The notes: a model not told the origin generated them from the sequence alone. 41,255 nt of DNA from an uncultured Bacteroidia bacterium (GCA_902790405.1 CADARW010000003.1:1-41255), one strand, 5' to 3'; counted from the first letter of the stretch, positions 31,166 to 38,627 are shown. Numbers and translations are program-made.

Positions 31166-32290
31166 CTACTTGCGTATTATTTTCATTATGTTGAACGCTG
31201 TATCGGTAAAAATAATCTCCGAATTACCATTGCGTTCAATCTGGTAATATGTATCGTTTAAAATTGTTATATATGAATCTATGTTCCTTTCATTTATGCA
31301 ACGGGAAAAATTCACAGAAAATTCTTCTTCCTCCTTTGTAAGATAGGCAACATCGGAATTTACGTTCCGTACAAAGTTCTCCCTTACCATAATCAGGCAG
31401 TAGTTGATGAAACTCTTCTGCCGCTCACGCGACAATTTCGAAATTGACTTTGCAAAATCGAAAGTCGAAACTACATCGTACTTGTAGCATATTCGCATTA
31501 GCGACTTGAAATTGTCAAAATTGAAGGCATTTTCTTCGTCCTGCTCGATCTGCTGCCTTGCCTCGAGGAAACTACCGTTGCTAATCTTTACCACATCAGC
31601 GGCTTCGCTCTCGCTAATGCCGAACTTTTCGACAAGAGCCTGTTTCAGCGGTTCGTCGGCAATGCCCAGCACCTTGACAGGCTGAGTTCGCGACTGAATT
31701 GTCGGAAGGATATCCTCGCGGTTGTTGCTAACAAGCAAAAACACGGTATTATGAGGCGGTTCCTCGAGCACTTTCAATATCTTGTTAGCGCACTCGGTAT
31801 TCATTTTTTCGGGCAGCCATATTATCATTACCTTATAGTCGGATTCGTAGGTTTTCAGGCTGACCTTCTTGATGATTTCGGCCGATTCTGCCGCATAAAT
31901 CTGGCACTGCTTGTTTTCGCTCTGCAGGTTGTTTGTCCAGTCGCGATACGAAAAGTACGGGCTATTGTTGACCATAGGACGCCACAAATCGATATACGTG
32001 TCGCTTACCGCCTTGTTCTGCGAATTTGACGATGTGATATACGGGAAAACAAAATGCAAGTCGGGGTGGACAAGTTTTTCGTACTTCAGGCAGCTGGGGC
32101 AATGGCCACAACTGTCGCCGTCTTCCTTGTTCTCGCACGAAAGATATTGGGCGAATGCTATTGCGAGCGCCATCTTCCCTACACCGGGTGCGCCATAAAA
32201 CAAGTAACTATGACTCACGCGGTTGTCCTTATACGCCTGCACGAGCCTGCTCTTGATTTCGTCCTGTCCTATTACGTCCTTGAATCTCAT
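31166..32290 (-). CDS. holB: DNA polymerase III subunit delta' (clamp-loader ATPase-like)
   Basis: 374 residues from the ATG at 32288-32290 (MRFKDVIGQDE). The in-frame ATG at 32317 is rejected because the TATATTTG -7 box at 32315-32322 overlaps it. The AAA+ core has a Walker A-like GAPGVGKM (33-40), a zinc module (C52, C61, C64, C67) and SRTQPVKV after the sensor strand LLVSNN. It is part of the clamp loader that places the beta clamp on DNA. It is the first gene of a five-gene operon running to the capD-like gene. Confidence 0.92.
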   Translation of the reverse strand: MRFKDVIGQDEIKSRLVQAYKDNRVSHSYLFYGAPGVGKMALAIAFAQYLSCENKEDGDSCGHCPSCLKYEKLVHPDLHFVFPYITSSNSQNKAVSDTYIDLWRPMVNNSPYFSYRDWTNNLQSENKQCQIYAAESAEIIKKVSLKTYESDYKVMIIWLPEKMNTECANKILKVLEEPPHNTVFLLVSNNREDILPTIQSRTQPVKVLGIADEPLKQALVEKFGISESEAADVVKISNGSFLEARQQIEQDEENAFNFDNFKSLMRICYKYDVVSTFDFAKSISKLSRERQKSFINYCLIMVRENFVRNVNSDVAYLTKEEEEFSVNFSRCINERNIDSYITILNDTYYQIERNGNSEIIFTDTAFNIMKIIRK

Positions 32291-32314
32291 TTCGCAAAAT
32301 TCGAAAACAAACTG

Positions 32315-32322
32315 CAAATATA
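32315..32322 (-). promoter_or_regulatory. -7 box of the holB operon
   Basis: TATATTTG on the minus strand, 24 nt upstream of the ATG at 32290. No TTTG at the usual spacing. Confidence 0.55.
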
Positions 32323-32368
32323 GACAAAAATCCCGATGTATAAGCCACGATTTCTATTTTTTGATTAC

Positions 32369-32402
32369 AAAAAAAAGAGATGAGCGAAAAACTCATCTCT
32401 TT
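32369..32402 (-). terminator. Original tRNA-Leu(CAA) terminator, now displaced
   Basis: AAAGAGATGAG (32374-32384) pairs with CTCATCTCTTT (32392-32402). On the minus strand the hairpin is followed by eight T. It directly abuts the left 16-bp att repeat, so before integration it would have ended the tRNA-Leu transcript. Confidence 0.75.
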
Positions 32403-32414
32403 GTACCCGGGGCC
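32399..32414. repeat. Left attachment-site repeat
   Basis: CTTTGTACCCGGGGCC, identical to 38811-38826. The last 11 nt are the 3' end of tRNA-Leu on the minus strand. Confidence 0.85.
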
Positions 32415-32506
32415 AATACAACACCGTGATTTTAAGAGAAAACAAAGGAAGTTAAAAGCATTGATTTATAGTGTTTTGCAAAATGGTATTTTCTTTTGTT
32501 TTCTTT

Positions 32507-32551
32507 AAGGTGTACTATTTTTGTTCATTTAGTACACCTTTAGTACACCTT
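32507..32551. promoter_or_regulatory. Three TAGTACACCTT sites upstream of int
   Basis: One inverted copy (32507-32517) and two tandem direct copies (32530-32540, 32541-32551). Another copy at 38746-38756, with a degenerate one at 38735-38745, lies near the right end. The placement suits integrase arm-type sites, and they lie over the -33 region of the int promoter, so binding could also repress int. Confidence 0.6.
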
Positions 32552-32567
32552 GAAAAGAATAAAATAC

Positions 32568-32575
32568 TATCTTTG
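32568..32575 (+). promoter_or_regulatory. -7 box of the integrase gene
   Basis: TATCTTTG, exact TAnnTTTG. It predicts a start near 32582 and a 31-nt leader containing CCAAAAGAA twice. It rules out the earlier in-frame ATG at 32550. Confidence 0.6.
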
Positions 32576-32588
32576 CACTACCAAAAGA

Positions 32589-32606
32589 AACCAAAAGAAT
32601 ATAGTT
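32589..32606 (+). promoter_or_regulatory. 18-nt sRNA-complementary site in the int leader
   Basis: AACCAAAAGAATATAGTT is the exact reverse complement of 38643-38660. It ends 6 nt before the int ATG (32613), inside the expected ribosome footprint. Confidence 0.6.
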
Positions 32607-32612
32607 ATAAGT

Positions 32613-33857
32613 ATGCCAAAGTTAGAAAACAAAAGCAAGGACAACCCCAGATTAGAACAGAGGTTGTTGGCAGATGGGCAAATTAGCCTCTATCTGGAGT
32701 ATTATTTGGGTAGGCAAAGCGAGCCTATATTAGATGAGTATGGAGAGCCTGTGTTGTATGAAAAGGGCAAGATGGCAGGAACGCCCAAATTTAAGGTTAA
32801 GCATATCAGACGGAAAGAAAACCTTAACTTGTATCTTGTGGCAAATCCCAGAACTCCTATTGACAGAACCCAGAACAAGCAAACCCTATTGTTGGCAAAG
32901 AAAATCAGGCAGGAAAGGGAACAGGAGTTGTTGGAGGATAAAGAGGGATACAGGCTAAAGAAAGACCGTACAATAAACTTTCTGGACTACTTTCAGACCT
33001 ATATAGACAACTACACCAAGAAAGATATTAGAATGGTGCAGATTGCCTTAAAGCGTTTTAAGGACTTTTTGAGAGACACCCCAGAATATAACAAGTTTGT
33101 CAATGGACTGATGCCAGGACAGCTTGACAAAGATATGATGGAAGCGTTTACAGAGTACCTACAAAGCAGAAGTATTGGAGAGGGAGCAAAGAGCATTTAC
33201 CAACGGTTTAAGAAAGTGATAAAGTATGCCATTGAACACGATGTTATCATAAAGAACCCTTGCAGTGGGATTGTCATTAAGGCAGACGACCAGATATTGA
33301 GAAAAGAGGTGCTTTCTCTGGAGGAAGAGCAAGCACTGATGAACACCCACTACAAAGGGCAGAACCCTAATACAAGGAGAGCATTTATATTGTGCTTGTA
33401 TTGTGGTTTGAGGTGGTGTGATGTGAAAGACCTTACTTTTGCCAATGTTGACTATTCAAATAAGTTGCTAAAGTTTGAGCAGAACAAGACAAAGGGACAT
33501 TCTGCAAGCAGCGGTGTTGTAATTCCCCTTAATGACGGATTGCTAAAACTTATAGGAGAGCCAAAAGATGGGCAGACAAAAGACAGCCTTATATTTTCCT
33601 TGCCAACTTATGAATCGTGTCTAAAATCCCTAAGAAGATGGGTTAAGGAAGCAGGAATTGAAAAGCATATCAGTTGGCACTGTGCCAGACATTCTTTTGC
33701 TGTGAATATCCTGAACAATGGGGCTAACATTAAGACGGTTGCAAGCCTGTTGGGACATTCAGGATTGAAGCACACAGAAAAATACACCAGAGCGGTTGAC
33801 AAACTGAAAGAGGATGCAATAAACAGTTTGCCAGAACTGGAGACTACTAACTTTTAA
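32613..33857 (+). CDS. Tyrosine recombinase / integrase of the element
   Basis: 414 residues from the ATG at 32613. It has an N-terminal arm-binding-type region (1-115), a SAM-like core-binding domain (about 122-215) and a catalytic domain. Catalytic residues are all present: R267 (CGLRWCD), H356 and R359 (SWHCARHSFA), H382 (LLGHSG) and nucleophile Y391 (TEKYTRA). It would recombine the tRNA-Leu 3'-end att sites. Its leader has TAGTACACCTT sites over the promoter and an 18-nt target for the element's predicted sRNA, so both transcriptional and translational control are plausible. The next gene starts 11 nt downstream. Confidence 0.95.
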   Translation: MPKLENKSKDNPRLEQRLLADGQISLYLEYYLGRQSEPILDEYGEPVLYEKGKMAGTPKFKVKHIRRKENLNLYLVANPRTPIDRTQNKQTLLLAKKIRQEREQELLEDKEGYRLKKDRTINFLDYFQTYIDNYTKKDIRMVQIALKRFKDFLRDTPEYNKFVNGLMPGQLDKDMMEAFTEYLQSRSIGEGAKSIYQRFKKVIKYAIEHDVIIKNPCSGIVIKADDQILRKEVLSLEEEQALMNTHYKGQNPNTRRAFILCLYCGLRWCDVKDLTFANVDYSNKLLKFEQNKTKGHSASSGVVIPLNDGLLKLIGEPKDGQTKDSLIFSLPTYESCLKSLRRWVKEAGIEKHISWHCARHSFAVNILNNGANIKTVASLLGHSGLKHTEKYTRAVDKLKEDAINSLPELETTNF

Positions 33858-33868
33858 TAATTGCTACT

Positions 33869-35206
33869 ATGATGAATGAAGATAGTATTAAGATGGAATT
33901 TGTGAGCCTCTGTAATGAGCAAGATAGGTTGTATAAGCCAAAGTTTGAGGCTGTATTTAAGAAACTTTACAAATTAGATAGCACGCTTTCAAAAAACAAT
34001 CCTTGCACAACAGACGAGGCTTTGTTGGATGGTGCATTGAGATTGGCAGGTTTTGAAAACGATGAGGCGTTTTGTGCAGATTTCAAAAGATATAATGCCG
34101 TGTTTGTTGAGGGCAAGAAATTACAAGCAAGATTATGTGAATTGCTAGCAAAGAGTTGTCAAGGAGAAAGACAAGTTGGAGGGTGGCGCTTTGTCTCAAT
34201 AGGAATAAAAATAATAGGAAGTCCTGAACTTGTTAAGGCGTTAGATGATACTATGTATAATGATGCCAGAGAGGGCAAGGGCTTATTTGCCAATGTTACC
34301 GAGATACCACAAGAAGAAGAGGCAATGGATGAGTATTTGTGTGTTGAGGCTTATGGTCTCAAATGTTCCTTTGTCTCCTTTTATGATGAGTTAAAACAAT
34401 TTGGTATTATCAATGGAGAAAAGCCATTTTTTAGCAAGGAACTGACAAATTTGTTGTTTGTTTCATTAAAGCAGACAGCGACATACATTAAAGAGCATAC
34501 AGACAAACCCCTAACGACAAAGAATAAGATTGCAAGATTGGTAAAGAAGTTTGATAGCATACCTATTTGGGGTCTTTTCTTGCAAATTCTTTTCTTGCAG
34601 GGACTTTGCCGTTTGTTAGAGTGTGTTAATTTGAATAAAGGAGATGATGGATATATTGAGGCTTGTAGCCTGATGGAATGGCTGTGTGTACAACTTGCAG
34701 AGAAAGAAACAAGTTTTTGTTACACGCCTTATGGGGATAAGGATTTGGATTTGCTAACCCCATTTTGTACATACTTAAATAGTACCCAACTAGGGCAATA
34801 TGTACAAAGCATATTGTTTGGCAATGAACCTCATCGAGAACGAACAAGCGAAGCCCAGAGCCTCAACCCAGAACCAGAACAAACAGCCTTAGAGCCTCAA
34901 CGAGAACAGCAAACGCCAACCAGAGGGAAAGGCAGACCAAAGGAAACTTTGAAAGATAAGATGATAGATGATGCAGACGGGCAAAAGTTACAAAAGATGC
35001 ACTCAAAAATGGATGCTAAAAAAGGCAAAGATTTTGGTTTGCTTATGTTGGCTTGCATAAAGAAAGGGTGGCTAACAAGACCAACATACACCCAAGCAAA
35101 AAATGAGTTTGGGGATATTGGAAACAAGCCGGGTTATAACAAATACCTACAAGAGCAGAGGTTTACCAAAGAAGAAATTGATGGAGCAATAAATAGCCTT
35201 GATTAG
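33869..35206 (+). CDS. Element protein of unknown function with conserved-looking C-terminal module
   Basis: 445 residues (a start 3 nt later is equally possible), read 11 nt after int and probably in the same transcript. The first ~320 residues are helical with several cysteines. A low-complexity Glu/Pro/Gln linker (about 326-350) contains a small internal DNA duplication around CCTCAWCGAGAAC. A basic C-terminal module (about 355-445) starts KGRPKETLKDKMIDD and includes KKGWLTRPTYTQAKNEFG and GYNKYLQEQ. I recognise no enzyme motif. Its place beside an integrase gene suggests a role in element maintenance or regulation, but this is only context. Confidence 0.7.
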   Translation: MMNEDSIKMEFVSLCNEQDRLYKPKFEAVFKKLYKLDSTLSKNNPCTTDEALLDGALRLAGFENDEAFCADFKRYNAVFVEGKKLQARLCELLAKSCQGERQVGGWRFVSIGIKIIGSPELVKALDDTMYNDAREGKGLFANVTEIPQEEEAMDEYLCVEAYGLKCSFVSFYDELKQFGIINGEKPFFSKELTNLLFVSLKQTATYIKEHTDKPLTTKNKIARLVKKFDSIPIWGLFLQILFLQGLCRLLECVNLNKGDDGYIEACSLMEWLCVQLAEKETSFCYTPYGDKDLDLLTPFCTYLNSTQLGQYVQSILFGNEPHRERTSEAQSLNPEPEQTALEPQREQQTPTRGKGRPKETLKDKMIDDADGQKLQKMHSKMDAKKGKDFGLLMLACIKKGWLTRPTYTQAKNEFGDIGNKPGYNKYLQEQRFTKEEIDGAINSLD

Positions 35207-35234
35207 CCCCCAAAAGCCTCTATAGGTAGCCGTT

Positions 35235-35290
35235 AATATACATTAATAGCCTCTTCATAACAGGCTATTAATGTATATTTTCTTTCTGTC
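35235..35290 (+). terminator. 18-bp perfect-stem hairpin after the int operon
   Basis: AATATACATTAATAGCCT (35235-35252) pairs perfectly with AGGCTATTAATGTATATT (35262-35279) across a 9-nt loop, then TTCTTTCTGTC. Probably the terminator of int and the 445-residue gene, though the stem is AT-rich. Confidence 0.65.
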
Positions 35291-35351
35291 TTAGAGTGAA
35301 TTTTCCTTTATTATTTTGCACTTGCTTTCAAGATGATAGGTGAATAGTAAG

Positions 35352-35366
35352 CCCTATCTGATAGGG
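35352..35366. promoter_or_regulatory. Operator-like palindrome upstream of the HTH gene
   Basis: CCCTATC-T-GATAGGG, perfect 7-bp arms around one base, 72 nt before the ATG of the excisionase-like gene. A candidate binding site for that HTH protein. Confidence 0.45.
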
Positions 35367-35437
35367 AGCAGCAGGGCAGATAAGGGGTGGGCTTACTAAC
35401 ACCGCCAGACAGCCCAAACCGTAAAAATAACAAAAAG

Positions 35438-35728
35438 ATGGCAGAAGATCTTAAACAGGTTGCCGACCTTATAGCGGCAAACATTATCAATTGCACAAAG
35501 GAAGTGCTTACAAGCGATGAGGCTGCAAGGTATTTGGGTATTTCCAAATCGTACTTGTACAAAATGACAATGGGTCAGAAGATACCCCACTACAAGCCAA
35601 TGGGCAAAATGTGCTACTTTAACAGGGTAGAGTTAGAACAATGGTTGCAGAGCAACAGAATTGCTACAGAGGAAGAGTTGAACCAACAGGCACAAACCTA
35701 TTGTATGAAGAAAGGAGGCAAGCAATGA
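35438..35728 (+). CDS. Excisionase-like helix-turn-helix protein
   Basis: 96 residues from the ATG at 35438; a longer in-frame start at 35387 adds a proline-rich segment without support. Residues about 26-73 form a winged MerR/excisionase-type HTH (LTSDEAARYLGISKSYLYKM, then KPMGKMCYFNRVELEQWL). Such proteins bend DNA to favour excision or regulate element promoters. Its stop overlaps the next start (ATGA, 35725-35728). Confidence 0.85.
   Translation: MAEDLKQVADLIAANIINCTKEVLTSDEAARYLGISKSYLYKMTMGQKIPHYKPMGKMCYFNRVELEQWLQSNRIATEEELNQQAQTYCMKKGGKQ
35710..35718 (+). promoter_or_regulatory. Unusually strong Shine-Dalgarno site
   Basis: AAAGGAGG lies about 7 nt before the ATG at 35725. Chromosomal genes in the window lack such sites, which suggests the element is adapted to, or came from, a host with SD-led initiation. 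Confidence 0.55.
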
Positions 35729-36258
35729 ATACTCCCAATATACGGTATTATGCCAAAATGGTGAACACAACCCAGAACGGCAAGAAAACGCCCAAATTTA
35801 CAATAGTAGCCCAAGCAGGATTTTACCCACCTATGGAACAATTGAGGGGCAGGGATGGTTTTGTGTCTATGAACCTGATGGAAAAACTAAAGGAGGGGGA
35901 TAATGTTCCCTCGATGAGGCTACAAGCCAAGAACAGCCTAAACTTTACAGGTTTAAAGGAATATTTTGAGGATGGCAAGTTGAGCGGTTTTGCCTATGGC
36001 TACCCTTTGGATAAAGAGACTTACAGCAAAGAAGACAGACCAAATCCCTTTTATGAATACAAGCAGGATGGCTTTTTGTTTAGGGTTTACCAAGATGAGA
36101 AAGACAAGGCAAATCTAATCCCCACCTGTATTGAATTAGTGGTGTTGGAGGGTGCAAAGGTGCTGATTAGTGCCTACTGCAAGCAACTAAAGATGGGTGG
36201 TTTTGATGAGGCTTTGACAGCATTAAGACAGCAAGCCCAGAAAGGATGTGCTTTATAA
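35725..36258 (+). CDS. Unknown element protein preceding the replication gene
   Basis: 177 residues starting within the stop of the HTH gene (4-nt overlap) and after a strong Shine-Dalgarno site; an in-frame ATG at 35641 would run through the HTH gene and is rejected. The sequence is mixed alpha/beta with blocks such as KMVNTTQNGKKTPKFTIVAQ and EGDNVPSMRLQAKNSLNF. There is no recognisable catalytic motif. By position, directly before a gene II/X-like protein, a DNA-binding accessory to replication is possible but unproven. Confidence 0.7.
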   Translation: MNTPNIRYYAKMVNTTQNGKKTPKFTIVAQAGFYPPMEQLRGRDGFVSMNLMEKLKEGDNVPSMRLQAKNSLNFTGLKEYFEDGKLSGFAYGYPLDKETYSKEDRPNPFYEYKQDGFLFRVYQDEKDKANLIPTCIELVVLEGAKVLISAYCKQLKMGGFDEALTALRQQAQKGCAL

Positions 36259-36291
36259 TAATGTGTACTTTGTTACCAAATTTTGGTAACA
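36253..36291. promoter_or_regulatory. Rep-flanking palindrome, upstream copy
   Basis: TGTTACCAAA-T-TTTGGTAACA (36271-36291) has perfect 10-bp arms. Its ~20-nt left flank (TTATAATAATGTGTACT) is shared with the downstream copy. Candidate replication origin, iteron or operator. Confidence 0.65.
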
Positions 36292-36306
36292 GAACCTTTT
36301 TAACAG

Positions 36307-37251
36307 ATGTATGACAAGGTAAAACTTTGGATTGATAGGGCTATAGTTGGGGAACACCCTCACACTATAGCCAACTATCTGGATAGTGCCAAGCAGGAGA
36401 CCGACCTACAGACAGGAGAGGTTAAGACCTTTGGCAATTTGGGCGGGCTGAAAGTGTCTATCTTTGCAGGTGGGTTGTCGGTGGTTGGCAGCTTGCCCAA
36501 ATATCTGTATGGTAGTAATGTTTACCCTTTGGACAAGCAAACCACAGCCCAAGCGATTGAAAAGTTAAGTGAAGCCTTGCACTTGCAGGCAGACAGGGCA
36601 AGTGTTACAGGAATTGAATTTGGCACAAACTTTTTGATGAAGCACCAAGTACCAGACTACCTAGCAAAATTGGGTAATATGCCCAGATTGAACAGATACC
36701 ACTTTGACCCCACAACCCTTTACTACAAGGGGACAAGCAAGCAGCAACCCAAAGTATTTGCTTTCTATGACAAGGTAGCAGATGCAACAGCCAAAGGGAT
36801 GAAGTACCCAGATGGTTTGAAAAATGCAAACTTGTTGAGATATGAAATGAGGCTTAACGGCAGACTACCCCAACAGTTGGGAGTGGCAGAGGTCAAAGCC
36901 TCATCGTTGTACCAAAAGCCCTTTTATAAGATGATGATAAAACGCTATCAAGCCAGTTATTTTTCAATATCCAAGTTGAACCAGATAAAACCCGATGTTA
37001 TGAGTGAGATAAAGACTGTTTCAGATGCTTTTGATGTGTTGGTTGCACGACTGATGAGCCAGACAGACCAAACCCAAATAGCAGACTTTTTGAATGAACT
37101 GAAAGAGGCAAGTGTATTTGAGGACAGGAAGAACTACACCCGATTGAAAAACAAAATCCAAGAAGTAGCCACAAAAGCCAACCTTACCGTTTCTGATGAA
37201 CTGATGAAAGAGCTGGACGATGAGGTTAAAAATTGTGGTGCTTATGTTTGA
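36307..37251 (+). CDS. Phage/plasmid replication protein, gene II/X-like
   Basis: A 314-residue protein. The opening MYDKVKLWID, the GGLSVVGSLPKYLYGSN block, ASVTGIEFGTNFLMK and the FYDKVADA/NLLRYEMRLNGR blocks resemble the replication initiator family named for filamentous-phage gene II/X proteins and small plasmids, which nick DNA to start rolling-circle replication. I cannot firmly assign the nicking tyrosine by eye. The gene is bracketed by two near-identical palindromes (36271-36291 and 37276-37296), consistent with origin or auto-control sites. It suggests the excised circle can replicate. Confidence 0.65.
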   Translation: MYDKVKLWIDRAIVGEHPHTIANYLDSAKQETDLQTGEVKTFGNLGGLKVSIFAGGLSVVGSLPKYLYGSNVYPLDKQTTAQAIEKLSEALHLQADRASVTGIEFGTNFLMKHQVPDYLAKLGNMPRLNRYHFDPTTLYYKGTSKQQPKVFAFYDKVADATAKGMKYPDGLKNANLLRYEMRLNGRLPQQLGVAEVKASSLYQKPFYKMMIKRYQASYFSISKLNQIKPDVMSEIKTVSDAFDVLVARLMSQTDQTQIADFLNELKEASVFEDRKNYTRLKNKIQEVATKANLTVSDELMKELDDEVKNCGAYV

Positions 37252-37257
37252 TGTGTC

Positions 37258-37297
37258 TTATAATAAGGTGTATTTTGTTACCAAAATTTGGTAACAA
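37258..37297. promoter_or_regulatory. Rep-flanking palindrome, downstream copy
   Basis: TGTTACCAAA-A-TTTGGTAACA (37276-37296), the same as the upstream copy except for the centre base, preceded by TTATAATAAGGTGTATT. It lies 32 nt before the next ORF. Confidence 0.65.
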
Positions 37298-37328
37298 TCT
37301 AAAGTAGAATATAAATAGATATATTAGA

Positions 37329-37655
37329 ATGAGCAGAGCAAAAGGAAGTCCCAAAACGGGAGGCAGGAAAGCAGGAACGCCCAACAAGGCAAGCAACGAC
37401 ATAAAGAAATGGGTTGCCAATATTCTTGATAGTGGCAGGGATGAATTTGTTAGGCGATTGGCAAGCCTTGACGATAGGGACTATATAAGAACCTACACGG
37501 GGCTGTTGGGCTATGTTATGCCCAAACTGTCCCCCACCACCCCAGAGGAGTTGTTGAAGAAAGAGAAAGAAATGCTACAGGATTTGCTTCTGTCAATGCC
37601 GGAACAGACGATTGACAAAGTGACAAAGAGGCTGTTTGAACTACAAAACAAATAG
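37329..37655 (+). CDS. Small basic protein, DUF5681-like start, function unknown
   Basis: 108 residues. The N-terminus (SRAKGSPKTGGRKAGTPNKA) resembles the KGxxxxGGRKxGTPNK motif found in small mobile-element proteins and terminase-small-subunit-like DUFs, suggesting nucleic-acid binding. The C-terminal half is helical and acidic to basic (EELLKKEKEMLQDLLLSM). It follows the second rep palindrome and is followed 3 nt later by a 54-codon ORF. Confidence 0.65.
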   Translation: MSRAKGSPKTGGRKAGTPNKASNDIKKWVANILDSGRDEFVRRLASLDDRDYIRTYTGLLGYVMPKLSPTTPEELLKKEKEMLQDLLLSMPEQTIDKVTKRLFELQNK

Positions 37656-37658
37656 GAT

Positions 37659-37823
37659 ATGAAAATCAGATTGGACAAAGAGGAAAAGTTGGCACTATTG
37701 GAAGCCTCAAGTATTGGTGTACTCGATACAAGGAAGATTGCAAGAATTGTCAGTGAGATAAGAGGCAGTAATGCTTTTCTTGATTTGATGATGGAATTGG
37801 ACGGGCAGGAGACAGAACATTGA
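37659..37823 (+). CDS. 54-residue small protein of the element
   Basis: ATG at 37659 to TGA at 37823, 3 nt after the upstream stop, so translational coupling is likely. The product begins MKIRLDKEEKLALLEASSIG and continues with IARIVSEIRGS, a helical, charged protein resembling a small regulator or partner subunit. No family recognised. Confidence 0.55.
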   Translation: MKIRLDKEEKLALLEASSIGVLDTRKIARIVSEIRGSNAFLDLMMELDGQETEH

Positions 37824-37826
37824 TTT

Positions 37827-37931
37827 ATGAAAAATCAAAGAAAAAAGATTGTCGGTATTTGGGAAAAGCCTATATTTGTCACTCCTAAATTATACAGCGG
37901 TTGCACAACAGCCGGGAAAATAAAGAAATAG
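37827..37931 (+). CDS. Possible 34-residue ORF, doubtful
   Basis: ATG 3 nt after the previous stop; 34 codons to TAG. The product is basic (MKNQRKKIVGIWEKPIF...). The second half overlaps the proposed structured RNA and its -7 box, so only one of the two readings may be functional. Confidence 0.25.
   Translation: MKNQRKKIVGIWEKPIFVTPKLYSGCTTAGKIKK
37871..37878 (+). promoter_or_regulatory. -7 box before the structured leader
   Basis: TATATTTG, exact TAnnTTTG, predicting transcription from about 37885, which is where the folded region begins. Confidence 0.5.
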
Positions 37932-38010
37932 CCCTTTGCACGGTGGTAGAAGCGGAAACGCCTACACGGTAACTGTATAGACCGAGGACACCTAAACAGG
38001 GGGTCTTTTT
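37885..38010 (+). ncRNA. Candidate structured cis-regulatory leader RNA
   Basis: Closing stem TATACAG (37891-37897) with CTGTATA (37973-37979). Inside it are hairpin CGGTTG-cacaa-CAGCCG (37898-37914) and hairpin GTAG-aa-GCG-GAAA-CGC-CTAC (37946-37965) with a GNRA-type loop. It is followed directly by a terminator-like hairpin AGACC...GGTCT plus T5 (37979-38010). A second TATACAG copy (38022-38028) ends 2 nt before the ATG at 38031 and could compete for CTGTATA. The layout resembles a riboswitch or attenuator for the 100-residue gene downstream. No known class recognised. Confidence 0.5.
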
Positions 38011-38030
38011 AATACCTATACTATACAGAT

Positions 38031-38333
38031 ATGACACAGTTAGAAGCGTTAAGGCAAGCCCAAGAGACAGGGCAAATTGCAATTACCCAACAGACGGTAA
38101 ACATTCTTAAATCGTTGGCAGAATTTGACCAAGCAGCAACAAACCTAATAACGGCAATTGAAGACGGCTTGCCAGACGACAACCAAGCAAATGACGGTAT
38201 TATAAATGACGAGGTTATAAATGACTTTTACAGGCTTCTGTCTCCGTTGCAAGATTATGTTTATTCAAAGGTTGGCGTTATTGTTTTGCAAGGAGTGTTC
38301 CTATACCAATGCAGGAATTTTGAGGGGCTGTAA
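38031..38333 (+). CDS. 100-residue element protein behind the structured leader
   Basis: A small, mostly acidic helical protein (MTQLEALRQAQETGQIAITQ, then a GLPDDNQANDGIINDEVINDF stretch split by DNA-level repeats of AAATGACG). It ends with a hydrophobic VGVIVLQGVFLY segment. No family recognised. The interest is its leader: a terminator-like hairpin ends 21 nt before its ATG, so expression may depend on anti-termination or refolding. Confidence 0.6.
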   Translation: MTQLEALRQAQETGQIAITQQTVNILKSLAEFDQAATNLITAIEDGLPDDNQANDGIINDEVINDFYRLLSPLQDYVYSKVGVIVLQGVFLYQCRNFEGL

Positions 38334-38386
38334 TTTTCCCCCGATGAGGTAAACGAACCCCGAGGGAACTCCGAGGAAACGGCAAA

Positions 38387-38562
38387 AATGGACTAAAAAA
38401 ATGTGGACTTTGTTCCATTTAGTCCGTGTTTTAGTCCGTTTGCTTGCTTATTGCCTGAAAATCAACACCAATTCAATTCTCACTAGGAATTGAACCATAA
38501 AATATGTTTGAAATTCAAACACATTTTGGAGAGGTGTTTTAAAGCCGTGAGGAAGCCGTGAG
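38387..38562. repeat. Repeat-rich non-coding right arm of the element
   Basis: Contains ATGGACTAAA facing TTTAGTCCG and a second TTTAGTCCG (about 38387-38440). A hairpin TTCAATTC/GAATTGAA lies around 38470-38492, GTTTGAA-A-TTCAAAC near 38505-38520, and the direct repeat AGCCGTGAG-GA-AGCCGTGAG at about 38542-38562. No ORF. Possible replication or transfer origin, or excision accessory sites. Confidence 0.5.
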
Positions 38563-38615
38563 AAAATGACATTTTTTATAACCTCATCGGTGGGGTATAT
38601 AGTAGATTATTTTTG

Positions 38616-38623
38616 TACCTTTG
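38616..38623 (+). promoter_or_regulatory. -7 box of the right-end sRNA
   Basis: TACCTTTG, exact TAnnTTTG, predicting a start near 38628-38631. A matching -33 TTTG is not apparent. Confidence 0.5.
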
Positions 38624-38627
38624 CAAT

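Noticed and set aside
30205..31194. Long plus-strand frame opposite ricT
   Set aside because: ricT has clear PSP1 motifs and operon packing. The antisense product has no recognisable domain and no promoter.
35725..37251. A filamentous prophage
   Set aside because: Only the gene II/X-like protein points that way. No Zot/pI-like ATPase, small hydrophobic coat protein or secretin is present in the element.
37885..38082. Minus-strand frame across the structured leader
   Set aside because: It has no promoter or coding signal of its own, and the region is better explained by symmetrical RNA stems.
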